Positions 10,131 to 21,290 of a stretch of 64,000 bases of DNA are shown piece after piece (position 1 is the first letter of the stretch; every line of letters starts with the position of its first letter). The DNA comes from Heterodera schachtii (lineage: Eukaryota > Nematoda > Chromadorea > Rhabditida > Heteroderidae): NCBI GenBank assembly GCA_023374025.1, contig SIJG01000002.1, positions 4,509,772 through 4,573,771 on the forward strand. The letters are read 5' to 3'. The notes beneath the pieces were generated by a model, which was not told the DNA's origin, searched no databases, and saw nothing but the letters and a program-made list of their open reading frames with translations. Made by a program: the position numbers and the translations under genes.

Positions 10131-10852
10131 TGCCCCGTCCGGATGGTCTGCCGAAGTGGTTGAAATGCTCTGTTAATTCATCGGATCAATGGTCTTCAAC
10201 CTTGGAACAGCTGAAAACGGTGGATTATCCCCCCTATTTAATTGATTTTTTGTATGTTTTTCCCCATTTTTAGGCATTTCTAAATGCTTCTTCTCCAATT
10301 ACTTTCCGCATTTTCTTGACGCTTTCGTCCAGCTTAATTGGCTCCGTTGTGCCATTTGATCGGATCAACGAAGTGACTGGGGAGAAATTGGCACTTCAAC
10401 AATATGACACAGATGCATTTTGTCTCACGCGTTCTCCAATTGGATGGGATATGAGAAAATGGGAAAATGAAAAGATTGAATTATTGACTGATACACCACC
10501 GAATCATATTCACTTTTTGATCAGAGACGGCGCATTTGACGAAGGGTGAATAATTTGAAAATTTCATTTTTTTTTGTAGTCCCAATCAGACTTTTTGAGT
10601 TCAACCAACTGTAACACAATGTTAAAGTTTAAAGAAAGTTGAATTACAAAAGGTGACCTAATCAACAATTGCTTAGACTTGTGCGCCTTCAAATGATACC
10701 AAAAATGTTATGTTACAAAAAAAAAATTTAGCATAGTTTTGGTTGGACTCATAAAATGCCATTAGACCAAATAAAAATTGAATGTGCTTAAAGTTTCATC
10801 GTTTTTTTCCAGTATTCTCGACGCCTCTTCTCCCGGGCCGAGTGATAACTGA
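10131..10852 (+). pseudogene. Type B family gene, 3' fragment
   Basis: Starts inside the central exon (RPDGLPKWLKCSVNSSDQWS, to 10220), followed by an intact C-terminal exon 10274-10545 (AFLNASSPITFRIFL... VVPFDRINEVTGEKL... RSPIGWDMRKWENEK... IRDGAFDEG) and tail 10813-10852 (GILDASSPGPSDN, stop). It is joined at about 10130 to a 3'-flank fragment (GGACTCATAAAATGCC) that normally lies downstream of type B genes, so this is a recombination product next to the transposon end. The exons themselves are open and correctly spliced. Confidence 0.7.
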
Positions 10853-11241
10853 CCAACGGCAGAAAATGAATGAATTAATTAATTGATGGTTAATTGGTGT
10901 GATTATATGACCGGAATGATATGTTGGCACTGTGCCATTTCAATATGTATCGTGTATAATTTGTTTGTTTGTATGTATTTGACCTTTGCTTGCTTTCCGC
11001 AAATTCGTCCCTTTCCATTATATTTTTGTGTATGTAATTAATTCATTGTGATATAATCACTGTTAAAAATGGCTAATGATAAAACGGAATTGATTTCTGA
11101 GTTTGTTTTTACTGATCTCTGATGAAGAAATCGCATTTTTTACGAGTCCAATGAAAAATTTGTGAGTCCAATAAATTATAAATTTTTGCTTCAATTTTGA
11201 AGAATTTTCGTTTTCATATACACCAGTAAAAAACAAATAAA

Positions 11242-11361
11242 ATACCGTATTTCTTAAGCCCCGTGGCTTCTATTGTTCAACCCCCCCCCCCCCCCCCCCT
11301 CAAATGGAGATTATATTCGAGGGGGGGGGGGGGGAGGCGTATAATCGAAGAAATACGGTAT
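11242..11361. mobile_element. 120-bp element with 14-bp inverted ends and poly-C/poly-G core
   Basis: ATACCGTATTTCTT (11242) and AAGAAATACGGTAT (ending 11361) are perfect inverted repeats flanking a core with about 18 C and later 14 G, so the core can also fold on itself. The motif GGCTTCTATTGTTCAACCC is shared with a related copy split around 31320-31390 and 32411-32475, which supports a dispersed miniature element. No coding potential. Confidence 0.55.
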
Positions 11362-11623
11362 AAAGAAATTTCATTTTGTTTGCGCAAGCGATATGAAACA
11401 ACAATATGTCGGAATGCCGAGGTCCAAAAATGTTTCGGAATTCCCAATTCCCGGATGCCATGCTGATTTGTGAGTGGAAATTCCGGTCCAAAATTCTCTT
11501 ATTCTTTCCGGAATTTTTGTCTTTTTTTTTATTAACATCATAAAGAGAAAACATAAGAATAAATTCAATTTCATTTAAGAAAGGATCGATCATTTCTCAA
11601 ATAATAACTAATAATCCATTCAT

Positions 11624-13412
11624 TCATTCCTGCTGATCACTGCTTGGCCCCACGGCACCCGAGCACACATTTTCGGCACTTTTATCTGGTGGTGGTGGAG
11701 ACAATGGCATAAATTAAAATGCATTTTAATTGGATGAAAAAGGAATATAGAAATTTGGCAAATGCCATTGATGACTCAATGCTTACACTTACCCAATTCT
11801 ATCTTGGAAGTCAGTCAAATATAAACGGACATTGTTCAAATTGGCATCCGAATTTTCGCAGTTTTTCCATTGAAACGCCGCCGCCACCTCATCCATATTT
11901 AGATCTTTCTTCTCGCCAATAATTGAGCATCGCTTCAACACCCATATGCCATCATAACGTGGCATTTTCTTCAGTGTCATCTTTTCTTTGGTCCGCTCAT
12001 TCTCCAATTCAAATGGCACAATTCGCGTTGACGGGAGTAAAAAAAAGTAAATGGTGTAACTGACAGAAGTGAGGGCATGGACAACAACCTAAACAAAATC
12101 ACAAAACAATGCCAAAACCAAAAGAAAATTTGGTAATAGTGCCGATGTACCGCTGCCCCCTCCCCCCCTTTTCCAAAAAATGAAAATTTTTTCGAGATTT
12201 GACGCGACCTGCTTGAACTTGTTGACCCATTCAAAGTTTGTGGATGTTATTAAATCATAGCAACGCAATCGCTTCGGTTGGCCATCTTTTGTCGGCGTGT
12301 GCAACCATTTGGCCAATGCTTGGCCGGCAGAAATTGCATTCGGTCCGTCATCATCAGCAATTATATCGGGGCACAGAACACCAGAATTGATTGCATTCAG
12401 ATGCTTGAGATCGGTGAGAATTGTCGGCGAGATCAGACAACGCAAATTCTCCAAATGTTCGGCATCGGCAAATCGCAAATGGCGAATGTTTGTCGCAAAA
12501 GCGGGCCAAATTTGACGGACAAAAATATCGCAAAGCGATTGAACATCTTTTTTGAATGAAAGCACATTAAAATCCAATCTGGTGCCACTTCTGTCCCAAA
12601 TATGCTTGTTGGCATGAAGAAATGAGATGACGGAATGGTCAATGTACCTGAAAACAGATCAAAATATTTATGAACATAAAATGCCGGCTAAATTGCAGTT
12701 CATACGGCCATAAAATATTTTGGCACTTTTAATGCAACATAACACTTTTTAAAGAAGCATCCAAATTAAACATTCTTCGTATCAATGATTGCTTCAAAGC
12801 GTCCTCTATTAGCATGCAAACTTTCAAAAGTGTCATGGCCAAAAATACTTAAAAACCAATTTTTTAAGTCTTCTAGCCATTACTTTTATGAAAACCAATG
12901 ATTTTTTTTGAAATTTTCCAAACTAGAGGACTATTAGGGCTGTCGAATGAAACTAAGAATGTTTAATTTGAATGCTTCTTGAAAAAGTTATGTTGCATTA
13001 AAATTGCCAAAATATTTTATGGTCGTGTGGTGTTGTGAACTGCAATAGAGCCAAAATGCCTTTAATTAGAGAATTACTCAAGCTTGAGATTGTCAAAACG
13101 GATTTTGTTGGGCAACGGATCGTCCGGCAACAGAAATTCCATCCAATAGACCAATAGTTTTGGCATTTCAATGTGTTTGCGAATTGTAATGGCACTCCAA
13201 ATTGTCAAATCCGTCGTTTTGGCATCAAAATGTGCGTCCACCAAAACATCGAAATGGTCGGAAAGCAATGCCAAATTGAGTCCGAGTTGAAGACGGTCAA
13301 AGAAGGGCAGAATGTCCAGCCAAACATCGCTACAAATCCAGCTGCAATACGAAAAAATTGGTAAATGGAAATTTTTAATTACAAAAAAAAAAAATCCTTA
13401 CCGTCGCTTCAT
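11624..13412 (-). CDS. Type A F-box-family gene, full set of exons
   Basis: Minus-strand exons: 13412-13402 (MKRR), 13341-13078 (WICSDVWLDILPFFDRLQLG... LLSDHFDVLVDAHFD), 12647-12209 (YIDHSVISFLHANKHIW... SPTILTDLKHLNAINSG... KWLHTPTKDGQPKRL), 12088-11793 (LTSVSYTIYFFLL... VPFELENERTKEKMTL... LKRCSIIGE) and tail 11708-11624 (PLSPPPPDKSAEN... SSDQQE, stop). If all are joined the sum is 1095 nt (364 aa) with no internal stop. The last acceptor is odd: the usual TTTAG|GCC reads TTTAT|GCC. Either the last intron is spliced non-canonically or the mRNA reads on to an early stop. Predicted soluble F-box adaptor. It shares a 260-bp divergent promoter with the type B gene at 13673. Confidence 0.75.
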
Positions 13413-13672
13413 TTTGTGCCAATTAGGTAGATTTAGTCGCAAATTATGATTGTAAAATATGAGATACATATGACATTAACTGCCAATTTTCTATGCCATT
13501 TATATGATTTTTCCTCATCGGTACTCAAATGTACGCTAATACCCTTTTTTCACCACTATCGGTACTCAAATTGTATTATAAAAGTTCTATTTTTTCTTCC
13601 CTTCCTCATTCCGTTCATTCGCTCATTCATTTTTAACCGAAATTTTCCCCGCTCATTTTGTTTCTGCAAAAA
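13413..13672. promoter_or_regulatory. Shared divergent promoter of a type A / type B pair
   Basis: Only 260 bp separate the ATG of the minus type A gene from the ATG of the plus type B gene. On the B side GTATTATAAAAG lies about 100 bp before the ATG, followed by the pyrimidine-rich stretch typical of B leaders (CCTCATTCCGTTCATTC, CCCCGCTCATTTTGTTTCTG). A similar divergent pair occurs at 47971-48296. Regulatory function is inferred from position and conservation. Confidence 0.5.
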
Positions 13673-15214
13673 ATGCCTTCTTCAGCACTTCGGTACGTTT
13701 ATTGTTTCTTTCTTTCTTTTTTGTTTTCGGACGTTTCGTATTTTTTTTGCTCAATTTTTTGTTGCCAAAATTGCAAAATGAAAATTTTAAAACCAATTTT
13801 GAAGCTTTTTAGTTTCATCAGCCTCAAAAAACTACTAAACATTTCACATTCGGATTTCTTCACTTTACCACCATTCATTCATTTGCCAAATTCATTTTTC
13901 AGTTTGTTTGCTGTGACTTTACTGTTGGCCGCCGGTGGCAGCATTCTTTGGTTCTTTTCTGATCATGTCAAAAAACGACGACGCTCTCCCAAAAAAGAAA
14001 TGTAAAACAAAAATTTAAAAATTTCGAAAAATTCTTCAATTTTTCAGCTTTATCTCTGCCGATTGTTGGCTTGAAGTGTTCGACTTTCTTTCGCCTTATC
14101 AACTTGGCCTAGAAATTGCATTGATTAGCCGCCGCTTTGACTTCTAGTGGATGAACATTTCAAGACACGCAAATGGAGATTGGAGAAACAATTTATAATT
14201 CAATGGGATATTGGAGAGAATGGCACGAAGAAACTGCAAATTGTCAAATCCAATGGAAATCCATTGCCAATCCCTCGAAATCCGTTGCCGAACAAAGTCA
14301 TTGGATTCCGAGGCATTCAGATCCTGTATGATTGATTAAATTGGATTTGATTTATGACCATCACATTTTCAGTTACATCGATCAAAATGTCATCGCATTT
14401 TTCCGCCATTTTCGCCGTATTTTCGCCATTTGTGCCATCGATTTGATCATTGTCACTGAAAATGTTCTCATTTTGGACTACTTTTTGCTCAACATTTGGC
14501 CAATTCTTCACGACTTCATCATTCGTGTGATTGGTTTTAACGCCATCACTTTTCGGCGTTTGCGCCAATTGGCCCCGTCACTGCTCACCGATTGTCCATC
14601 AATTCGCTTTGTCTCTTTCATTGATGCCATTCTGCTCGCCTTTCCGCCCGATGAAAGTGCCAATGCGTCGGATGGACAAGCGGTGGCCAAATGGTTGTTC
14701 ACGCCAAATCCGGATGGTTTGCCCAAGTGGTTCAAATGCTTTGTTAATTCACATGATCAATGGTCTTCAACGGTGGAACAGCTAAAAACGGTGGATCATT
14801 CCTTTTTTTGTGATTTTTGTCCCATTTTTTAGGCATTTTCAAATGCTTCTTCTCCAGTGACTTTCCGCATTTTAATGAGATTTTCGGCCATTTTAATTGA
14901 CTCAGTTGTGCCATTTGATCTGATCAATGATGTGACTGGGGAGCAATTGACACTTCAACAATATGACACCGATGAATTTTGTCTCACGCGTTCTCCAATT
15001 GGATGGGATGAGCGAAAATGGGAAAATGAAAAGATTGAATTATTGACTGATACACCACCGAATCATATTCACTTTTTGATCAGAGACGGCGCATTTGACG
15101 AAGGGTGAACCTTTTTTTAAAATTGTTGAATGGATGGTCTTCATGTGCAATAGAATGAATCATCATTTTTTCAGTCTTCTCGACGCCGCTTCTCCCGGAC
15201 CAAGTGATCACTGA
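13673..15214 (+). pseudogene. Type B F-box-family gene with one-base deletion in F-box exon
   Basis: All six exons are present: 13673-13692 (MPSSALR), 13903-14001 (LFAVTLLLAAGGSILWFF, then KKRRRSPKK), 14048-14325 (FISADCWLEVFDFLSPYQLG... RRFDF), 14373-14790 (YIDQNVIAFFRHFRRIF), 14833-15104 (AFSNASSPVTFRILM... RSPIGWDERKWENEK) and 15175-15214 (GLLDAASPGPSDH, stop). A stop appears after RRFDF where intact copies read RVDEHFK; one base is missing near 14143, and the exon sum is 3n+2, so all later exons are out of frame. Otherwise splice sites and domains are well preserved, so the loss is recent or a sequencing error. Confidence 0.75.
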
Positions 15215-15599
15215 TCAGAAGCAGAAATAAATGAATTATATAATTAATCATTAATTGATGCGATTATAATGACTCAAATGATATGTTGGCACTGTGCCAT
15301 TTCAATATTGTATTGTATATAATTTGTTTGTATGTATTTGACTTTTGTTTGGTCACAAATTCGTCCATTTATATTGTATATTGTATTTATTTGTATGTAA
15401 AGAAATAATTGTGATAATCTACATAGCATTATCTCTTCGAAAGAAAAAATCTGAACAATGTCAAATTTTTTGTCGCTAATTTTTTCAAATTTTTAATTGA
15501 GCCTGGTTTTAATGACAAAAATTTTAATTAATTTTGGACAATTTTGGTTGTCTCATCTCACCGAAAGACAATTCTCTCCAATCTCAATCAAATGGTTTC

Positions 15600-18220
15600 A
15601 ATTAATTCCGGTCTTCTCTGAATTCTGATTTCACACAACCATTTTAGAGGCACAAATTAACCATGATGAACAATCAATTAGCAGAACGCCATTCCCCATT
15701 ATTTAATATACGCATAAATTAACAAATTATGGCCATTATTTTTGGCCAGCAAATCATTTTAATCTTCCTTTTCTCATCCCTTTCAAATCCTGTCATTTTT
15801 TTTTTGGGTATATAAAGAAGTCAAAAAGACTTTTTCATTCATAATACATATCGCAAAAATGAACAGACGGTAAGGAATTTTTTTTAAATTACAAATTTTT
15901 CATTTTCCCAATTTTCTTATGTTTCAGTTGGATTTGTAGCGACGTTTGGATGGACATTCTCCCATCATTTGACCATGCTCAACTTGGACTCAAAATGGCA
16001 TTGCTTTCCTATCGTTTTGATGTTTTGGTGGACGCGCATTTTGATGGCAAAACGACGGAATTGACAATTTGGCGAACAATCGAAATTCGCAAGGACAAAG
16101 GACGAAATGCAAACGATAATGGATCAAAGCCGATATTGTCTGTATGGATTAGTGACAATGACAATTTTTTGGAAGAATTGCAGCCTGTACCGTTGGGTGA
16201 CAATGTTGTGAAATTTCCGATTGTACTGATCCATGGCAATTTTGTGCAATTTTCGATGCCGAATCGTCCGTTGCACAACAAAATTTGTTTTCATTACCTT
16301 TATATCGAGTAATTTGAACCTTTTGATTTCGGTTTTGTTCGGTGCCGGATTCGACGAGGGGTGAACAAAACAATTTCAAAATGATCAGTGCTTAAGGATT
16401 GTTAATTGGTTGGACTCATAAAATGCCATTTGGACCCATGAAATTGAATGAGCTTAAAATACAATTTTAAAATCTTTATTTTTCAGTCTTCTCGACGCCG
16501 CTTCTCCCGGTTCGAGTGGTCAGCAACAATAGCAGCAGAAATGAATGAATGAATTAATTGATGGTTAATTGATGCGTTTTATGTGACCCAAATGATGATT
16601 GATAGTCAACAATATTGTATTCTGTATAGCTAATTTATTTTTGTATGATATTTGACCTGTGCTTGTTTGCCTGTACATTGAATCATTGTGAATAATCGTT
16701 GATAAAAATGGCTAATGATAAAACTGACATTAATTTTCAGACTTTAAAAAAACTGGATTTCATCCATATTTTGGTGAATTGGTGTTCCGGTGAAAATAAA
16801 TTAAAATCTTTTCTTTTCTAAAAGTCGTTAAAACATTTTTATGTTAGGTTTTCTGGGTTGCTAATCACGAATCTGACATTAATTTTGACTAATTTCGAAT
16901 CCCGGACCCGAACTAGAACAAAAGTCGAAATTCAAAATCCTCACATAAAAATCAATTTTGAATCTTCGATGTTCTAAATAAAATTCTTTCACAAAATTTT
17001 TTAATTTAGCTAAAGTTCCGATTTCCATAGCTGTTTTGGGTAAGAAATTGCACGGATTAATTGTACGAATAAAAAAGTTATTCCGAGATTTATTACTGAA
17101 TCTTTTATGTTTCTATTAATTGCGGTCGTCTCTGAATCCTGATTTCACACAACCATTTGAGAGGCACAAATTAACCATGATGAACAATCAATTAGCAGAA
17201 CGCCATTCCCCATTATTTAATGTAGGCATAATTATGGCCATTATTTTTGGCCAGCAAATCATTTTAATCTTCCTTTTCTCATCCCTTTCAAATCCTGTCA
17301 TTTTTTTTTTGGGTATATAAAGAGGTCAAAAAGACTTTTTCATTCATAATACATATCGCAAAAATGAACAGACGGTAAGGAATTTTTTTTAAATTACAAA
17401 TTTTTCATTTTCCCAATTTTCTTATGTTTCAGTTGGATTTGTAGCGACGTTTGGATGGACATTCTCCCATCATTTGACCATGCTCAACTTGGACTCAAAA
17501 TGGCATTGCTTTCCTATCGTTTTGATGTTTTGGTGGACGCGCATTTTGATGGCAAAACGACGGAATTGACAATTTGGCGAACAATCGAAATTCGCAAGGA
17601 CAAAGGACGAAATGCAAACGATAATGGATCAAAGCCGATATTGTCTGTATGGATTAGTGACAATGACAATTTTTTGGAAGAATTGCAGCCTGTACCGTTG
17701 GGTGACAATGTTGTGAAATTTCCGATTGTACTGATCCATGGCAATTTTGTGCAATTTTCGATGCCGAATCGTCCGTTGCACAACAAAATTTGTTTTCATT
17801 TCCTTTATATCGAGTAATCTTTGAACCTTTTGATATACCTATTAAAGCATTCTAATATTTCTTCAGTTACATTGACCACTCTGTGCTCGCATTTCTTCGT
17901 TCCAACAAGCAAATTTGGGACAGAAGTGGCACCAAATTGACATTGTGGCCATACAAAACCGAGTATAATGATCAGCCAATTTGGGATGTTTTTGCCCATG
18001 AAATTTGGCCCATTTTTGCGACCAACATTCGCCACTTGAGCTTCGATGATGGCGATTATTTGGACAAATTGCGTCGTCACACTTCACCAACAATTCTCAC
18101 TGATCTTGATCAATTGAATGCAATTGATTCCGGTCGTCTGTTACCCAATGGAATTGCTGATGATGGGCCAAATGCAATTGCTGGGCAAATGTTGTCAAAA
18201 TGGTTGCACACTCCGAGCAA
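15600..18220 (+). repeat. Locally triplicated type A promoter/F-box segment
   Basis: The stretch about 15600-16310 recurs at about 17105-17815 (shift 1505). The larger stretch about 16330-18220 recurs at about 23068-24960 (shift 6738, then 6739). Each carries the type A promoter with TATATAAAG (15809, 17314, 24052) 50 bp before the ATG, the short first exon and the F-box-like exon. The copies are almost identical, pointing to recent events. Intron 1 of the third copy is the exception (see findings). Confidence 0.8.
15859..16532 (+). pseudogene. Type A F-box exons fused to a type B tail
   Basis: Exon 1 15859-15869 (MNRR) and F-box-like exon 15928-16308 (WICSDVWMDILPSFDHAQLG... LPLGDNVVKF-like insert... 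LYI). About 10 bp into the next intron the sequence jumps to the end of another gene: GGATTCGACGAGG|GTGAAC (end of a type B C-terminal exon) and a tail at 16487-16532 (LLDAASPGSSGQQQ, stop). Central and C-terminal domains are missing. Unspliced translation ends at the first intron (YIE, stop), giving an F-box-like protein of about 130 residues. TATA box at 15809. Confidence 0.65.
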
Positions 18221-18417
18221 AGATGGGCAGACGAAGCGATTGCATCGTAATGGTTCTTTTGGTCAACCAAATCCCGAATGGGTCGACAACTTCAAAGAGG
18301 TGTCCCGCCATATTTTTGTTAAATTGTTTTTGTTTTACCAATTTTTGTGTTTAGGCATTTCGCCGTGCCACCACTTCTGTCAGTTACACAATTCAAACTT
18401 GGTTTGAAAAAATCTAA
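17364..18417 (+). CDS. Type A F-box-family gene with shortened C-terminus
   Basis: Exons 17364-17374 (MNRR), 17433-17813 (WICSDVWMDILPSF... RFDVLVDAHFDGKTTEL... NRPLHNKICFHFLYI), 17867-18299 (YIDHSVLAFLRSNKQIW... FAHEIWPIFATNIRHLSF... KWLHTPSKDGQTKRL... DNFKE) and 18355-18417 (AFRRATTSVSYTIQTWFEKI, stop). The joined frame is 888 nt (295 aa), open throughout. Compared with the 394-aa copy at 24102 it lacks the FELVNERTKEKL/LLKRCPIG part and the tail, because sequence after SYTIQ diverges. The F-box-like and central domains are complete, so a shortened product is plausible. A conserved non-family segment follows at about 18441. Confidence 0.7.
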
Positions 18418-18784
18418 GTTTTTTGCATTTTTAATTATTTTCCCAGCTGATTTATCCATCAGGAAAATTGTCCTTTCTGCCGAATGTCGATGAGCTGAGT
18501 GATCCTGGAGTGAAAGCCGGCATCCGAAAACATCGGAGTGCCCATCGAATCATTTTTTCATTTTCTTTATAATAATAATTTAATTTTTTTTCAGTCAAAT
18601 GCGCAAGAAAAAAAGCACTTTTTAATTTAATAATTTCTTATATTAATGATTACTAGTCTAATTAGTGACCTCAATTATATTTGTACTTTTGAAACAAAAA
18701 ATAGCTAAATTGAAGGATCAATACCCATTCAGAAATTTATGAAGAAAATTTGTTATTTCAATTATTGAGAGAATTTTTAAAATT
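18418..18784. other. Exon-like conserved segment and AT-rich spacer
   Basis: After an acceptor-like TTTTCCCAG, the plus strand from 18448 reads LIYPSGKLSFLPNVDELSD then PGVKAGIRKH. A diverged copy lies at 22565-22680 after TTTTACCAG. The two copies preserve sequence around the splice-like site but the second is frameshifted. I could not connect either to a neighbouring exon in phase. The rest to 18784 is AT-rich without features. Confidence 0.3.
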
Positions 18785-18884
18785 TCATTTAATATAAAAA
18801 TCTGCATATTTGAATTGCATTTTAAAATTCAAATTACAACAAATAATGAACAGGTCAATGTATGGCACGGCATTTTTAGCGGTT

Positions 18885-19200
18885 TTGTTGGGTGCCACAA
18901 TGTTGCTCTGTTCGGCATTTGTCAGGGTTTTGTTGGGTGCCACAATGTTGCTCTGTTCGGCATTTGTCAGGGTTTTGTTGGGTGCCACAATGTTGCTCTG
19001 TTCGGCATTTGTAGCGGTTTTGTTGGGTGCCACAATGTTTCTCTGTTCGGCATTTGTCAGGGTTTTGTTGGGTGCCACGATGTTGCTCTGTTCGGCATTT
19101 GCTGCGGTTTTGTTGGGTTCCACGATGTTATTCTGTTCGGCATTTGTCAGGGTTTTGTTGGATGCCAAAATGTTGCTCTGTTCGGTATTTGTCGCAGTGC
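18885..19200. repeat. 45-bp minisatellite (about 7 units)
   Basis: Units of the form GGTTTTGTTGGGTGCCACAA followed by TGTTGCTCTGTTCGGCATTT and GTCAG repeat head to tail with few changes. Because 45 is a multiple of three, both strands stay open; the minus strand is the biologically sensible one, as it is in phase with the family tail. Three to four units also occur at 22945-23090. Confidence 0.85.
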
Positions 19201-20559
19201 CATTATTATTGGGTGGTGTCGCCAAGCTCAAAGGCATAAATTAAGAAAATTGCAGATAACAGATTAAGGAATATGTGATGCTCACCCAATGAAGTTGGCA
19301 TCGCGAGGCCAAAAGAAGACACTACATAAAATATCCAAATTTCCGTATTTTCTCGGAATTTTCTCCCCAATTGGACATCGGTCCAATATCCAACAAACTT
19401 AAAAAATTTATGTAGATCAAAGGTTAATAAAATAAATCGAACAAAAAAATAATGTGTTAACATTGAGTTTGTGCTTCTTAATTAACACCAGCAAAGCAAT
19501 AAACATACCATAATCCGAGCCAAAAGCAGAACCAGGTGCCAATTTCCTCACTTCCAACATTTCCTGGGTTTGGACGTTCATCAATTTAAATCGCTTAATT
19601 TTTGGTTTTGATGGTTTCGGCTTGATTTGAAAAATGACATTGTAACGGACAGAAGTGTCCGCAACGAGAAATGCCTAAATCGTTGAAAAGAGTTAACGAG
19701 AGGCAAAATCACATTTTAAAAGTTCGCTTACCTTCTTAAATTTTTCCACCAAAGCATTTACGTCTTTGCTTTTCCCCTCAACAGTTAATCCCCGCGGTTG
19801 TCCATCAGTTGTCGGCGTGTGTAACCATTTGAACAATGCCTGGGCAGCAGTTGCTTCAATTTGGTCATCAGCGATCAGATCCGGGAAGAGATCGTAGGAA
19901 TCGATGATTTTCAAATTTGGCAGATCAATGAGAATTGTTGGCGATGTGTAACGGCGCAATTTGTCGAGATGAGCAGCATCGGGCAAGGACAACATGCGCA
20001 TGTTGTTCACGAACAGAGGCCAAATTTGTTGGAGAAAAACTTCTCCCCAAATTTGCTGTTCATCAATTTTTTTGCCAATATCCAAGTACAACGCGGTGCC
20101 ATTGTCCAAAATGTGTTTGATTGAACGGAGAAATGCGAGCACAGAGTGGTCAATGTAACTTAAAAGCAACTCATTTATATTAATATAATTTTTACAAAAT
20201 CATTTTACTGAATTACGATCCGACGTATGAAAACTACACATTTGGGCAACGGCAGTTTCGGCATTGGGAAGCGTCCAATTCGTGTACAAGACATATCGCC
20301 AATCACATATGTTTGCACTTTGACACGGCCATTCTTTTTGGGCGGCCAAATTTCCATTCTGCTCCAAATGGCCAATTTTGTGCAATTGAAATTTTTGTCC
20401 ACAAGCGCTTCGAAACGGTAGGAAAGCAATGCCATTGCCATGCCAAGTTGCACACGGCCAATGAATGGGAGAATTCAGCCAAACGTCGTTACAAATCCTG
20501 TTGAAATGTGTAAAGAAAATTTGAAAATTCAAAAAAAAAATTTGTAATACTTTTTTCCC

Positions 20560-21290
20560 TCTTCTTGTTGCTCTTCCTCTTCATCAACCATCTCGTCTTC
20601 TTCGGCACCTCTTCACCGTCCTGCTGGTCGTCTCCATCCCTCTTCTCTTTTCCTTCTTCATCTCCAGCTTCTTCAACATCTTTTTCGCCTCCTTCTTCCT
20701 CATCACCCTTCTCCTCTTGCTCATCCTCTCCTTGCTCCTCCTCTTTTTCATCTCCTTGCCCCTCCTCTTCTTCGTTACTCTCCTCCTGTTCCTCTCCTTC
20801 CTCCTTCTCTTCTTCGTCACTCTCCTCCTCTTCCTCTCCTTCCTCCTCCTCCTCTTCGTGACTCTCCTCTTGTTCTGCGCCTTCCTCCTCCTCTTCTTCA
20901 TCTCCTTGCCCCTCCTGTTCTTCGTCGTCTCCTTCCTCTTCTCCTTCATCTTCGTCCCCCTGCTCCTCTTCCTCACCAACTCCTTGGGCCTGCTCTTCTT
21001 CTTCTCCTTGGTCTTCATCCCCCTCATCCACTCCTTGCTCCTCCTGTTCTTCCTCCCGCTCTTTTTCGTCACTTTTCTTTTCTTCCTCCTCCTCCTCTTC
21101 GTCACTCTCCTCCTCTTGTTCTTCATCACCCTCTTCGTCTTCTCCTTCTTCCTCTCCATGCCCCACATGTTCTTCATTGTCTTCTTCCTCTTCCTCTTCT
21201 CCTTCATCTTCGTCCCCCTGCTCCTCTTCCTCATCAACTCCTTGCGCCTGCTCTTCTTCTTCTCCTTGGTCTTCATCCCACTCATCCAAT
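20560..21290. repeat. Purine/pyrimidine-asymmetric (CTT/CTC)n low-complexity tract
   Basis: About 700 bp composed almost entirely of CTC, TTC, CCT and TCC on plus, that is GAG/GAA on minus. It encodes the acidic domain of the minus-strand chimeric gene. Larger internal duplications are visible: the stretch TCTTCTTCTTCTCCTTGGTC recurs near 20995 and 21255, and CTTCATCTTCGTCCCCCTGC near 20945 and 21203. Such tracts can form triplex DNA and are prone to length change. Confidence 0.75.

Noticed and set aside
17120..17320. 66-aa ORF (MRSSLNPDFTQ) conserved at 23858
   Set aside because: It is the promoter and leader region of duplicated type A genes, covering the TATA box; the two copies are identical simply because the segment is duplicated, and the 15.6-kb copy is not open.
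18885..19200. CRISPR-like array (regular 45-bp repeats; also 15-bp repeats at 30840)
   Set aside because: Units are contiguous with no unique spacers, and the context is a eukaryotic genome with spliced genes.
18810..19244. Plus-strand 144-aa hydrophobic repeat ORF (LLGATMLLCSAFVRV units)
   Set aside because: It is the complement of the 45-bp repeat whose minus strand is in phase with the type A tail (PLSLATPP then NKT repeats). The plus frame has no family splice context.
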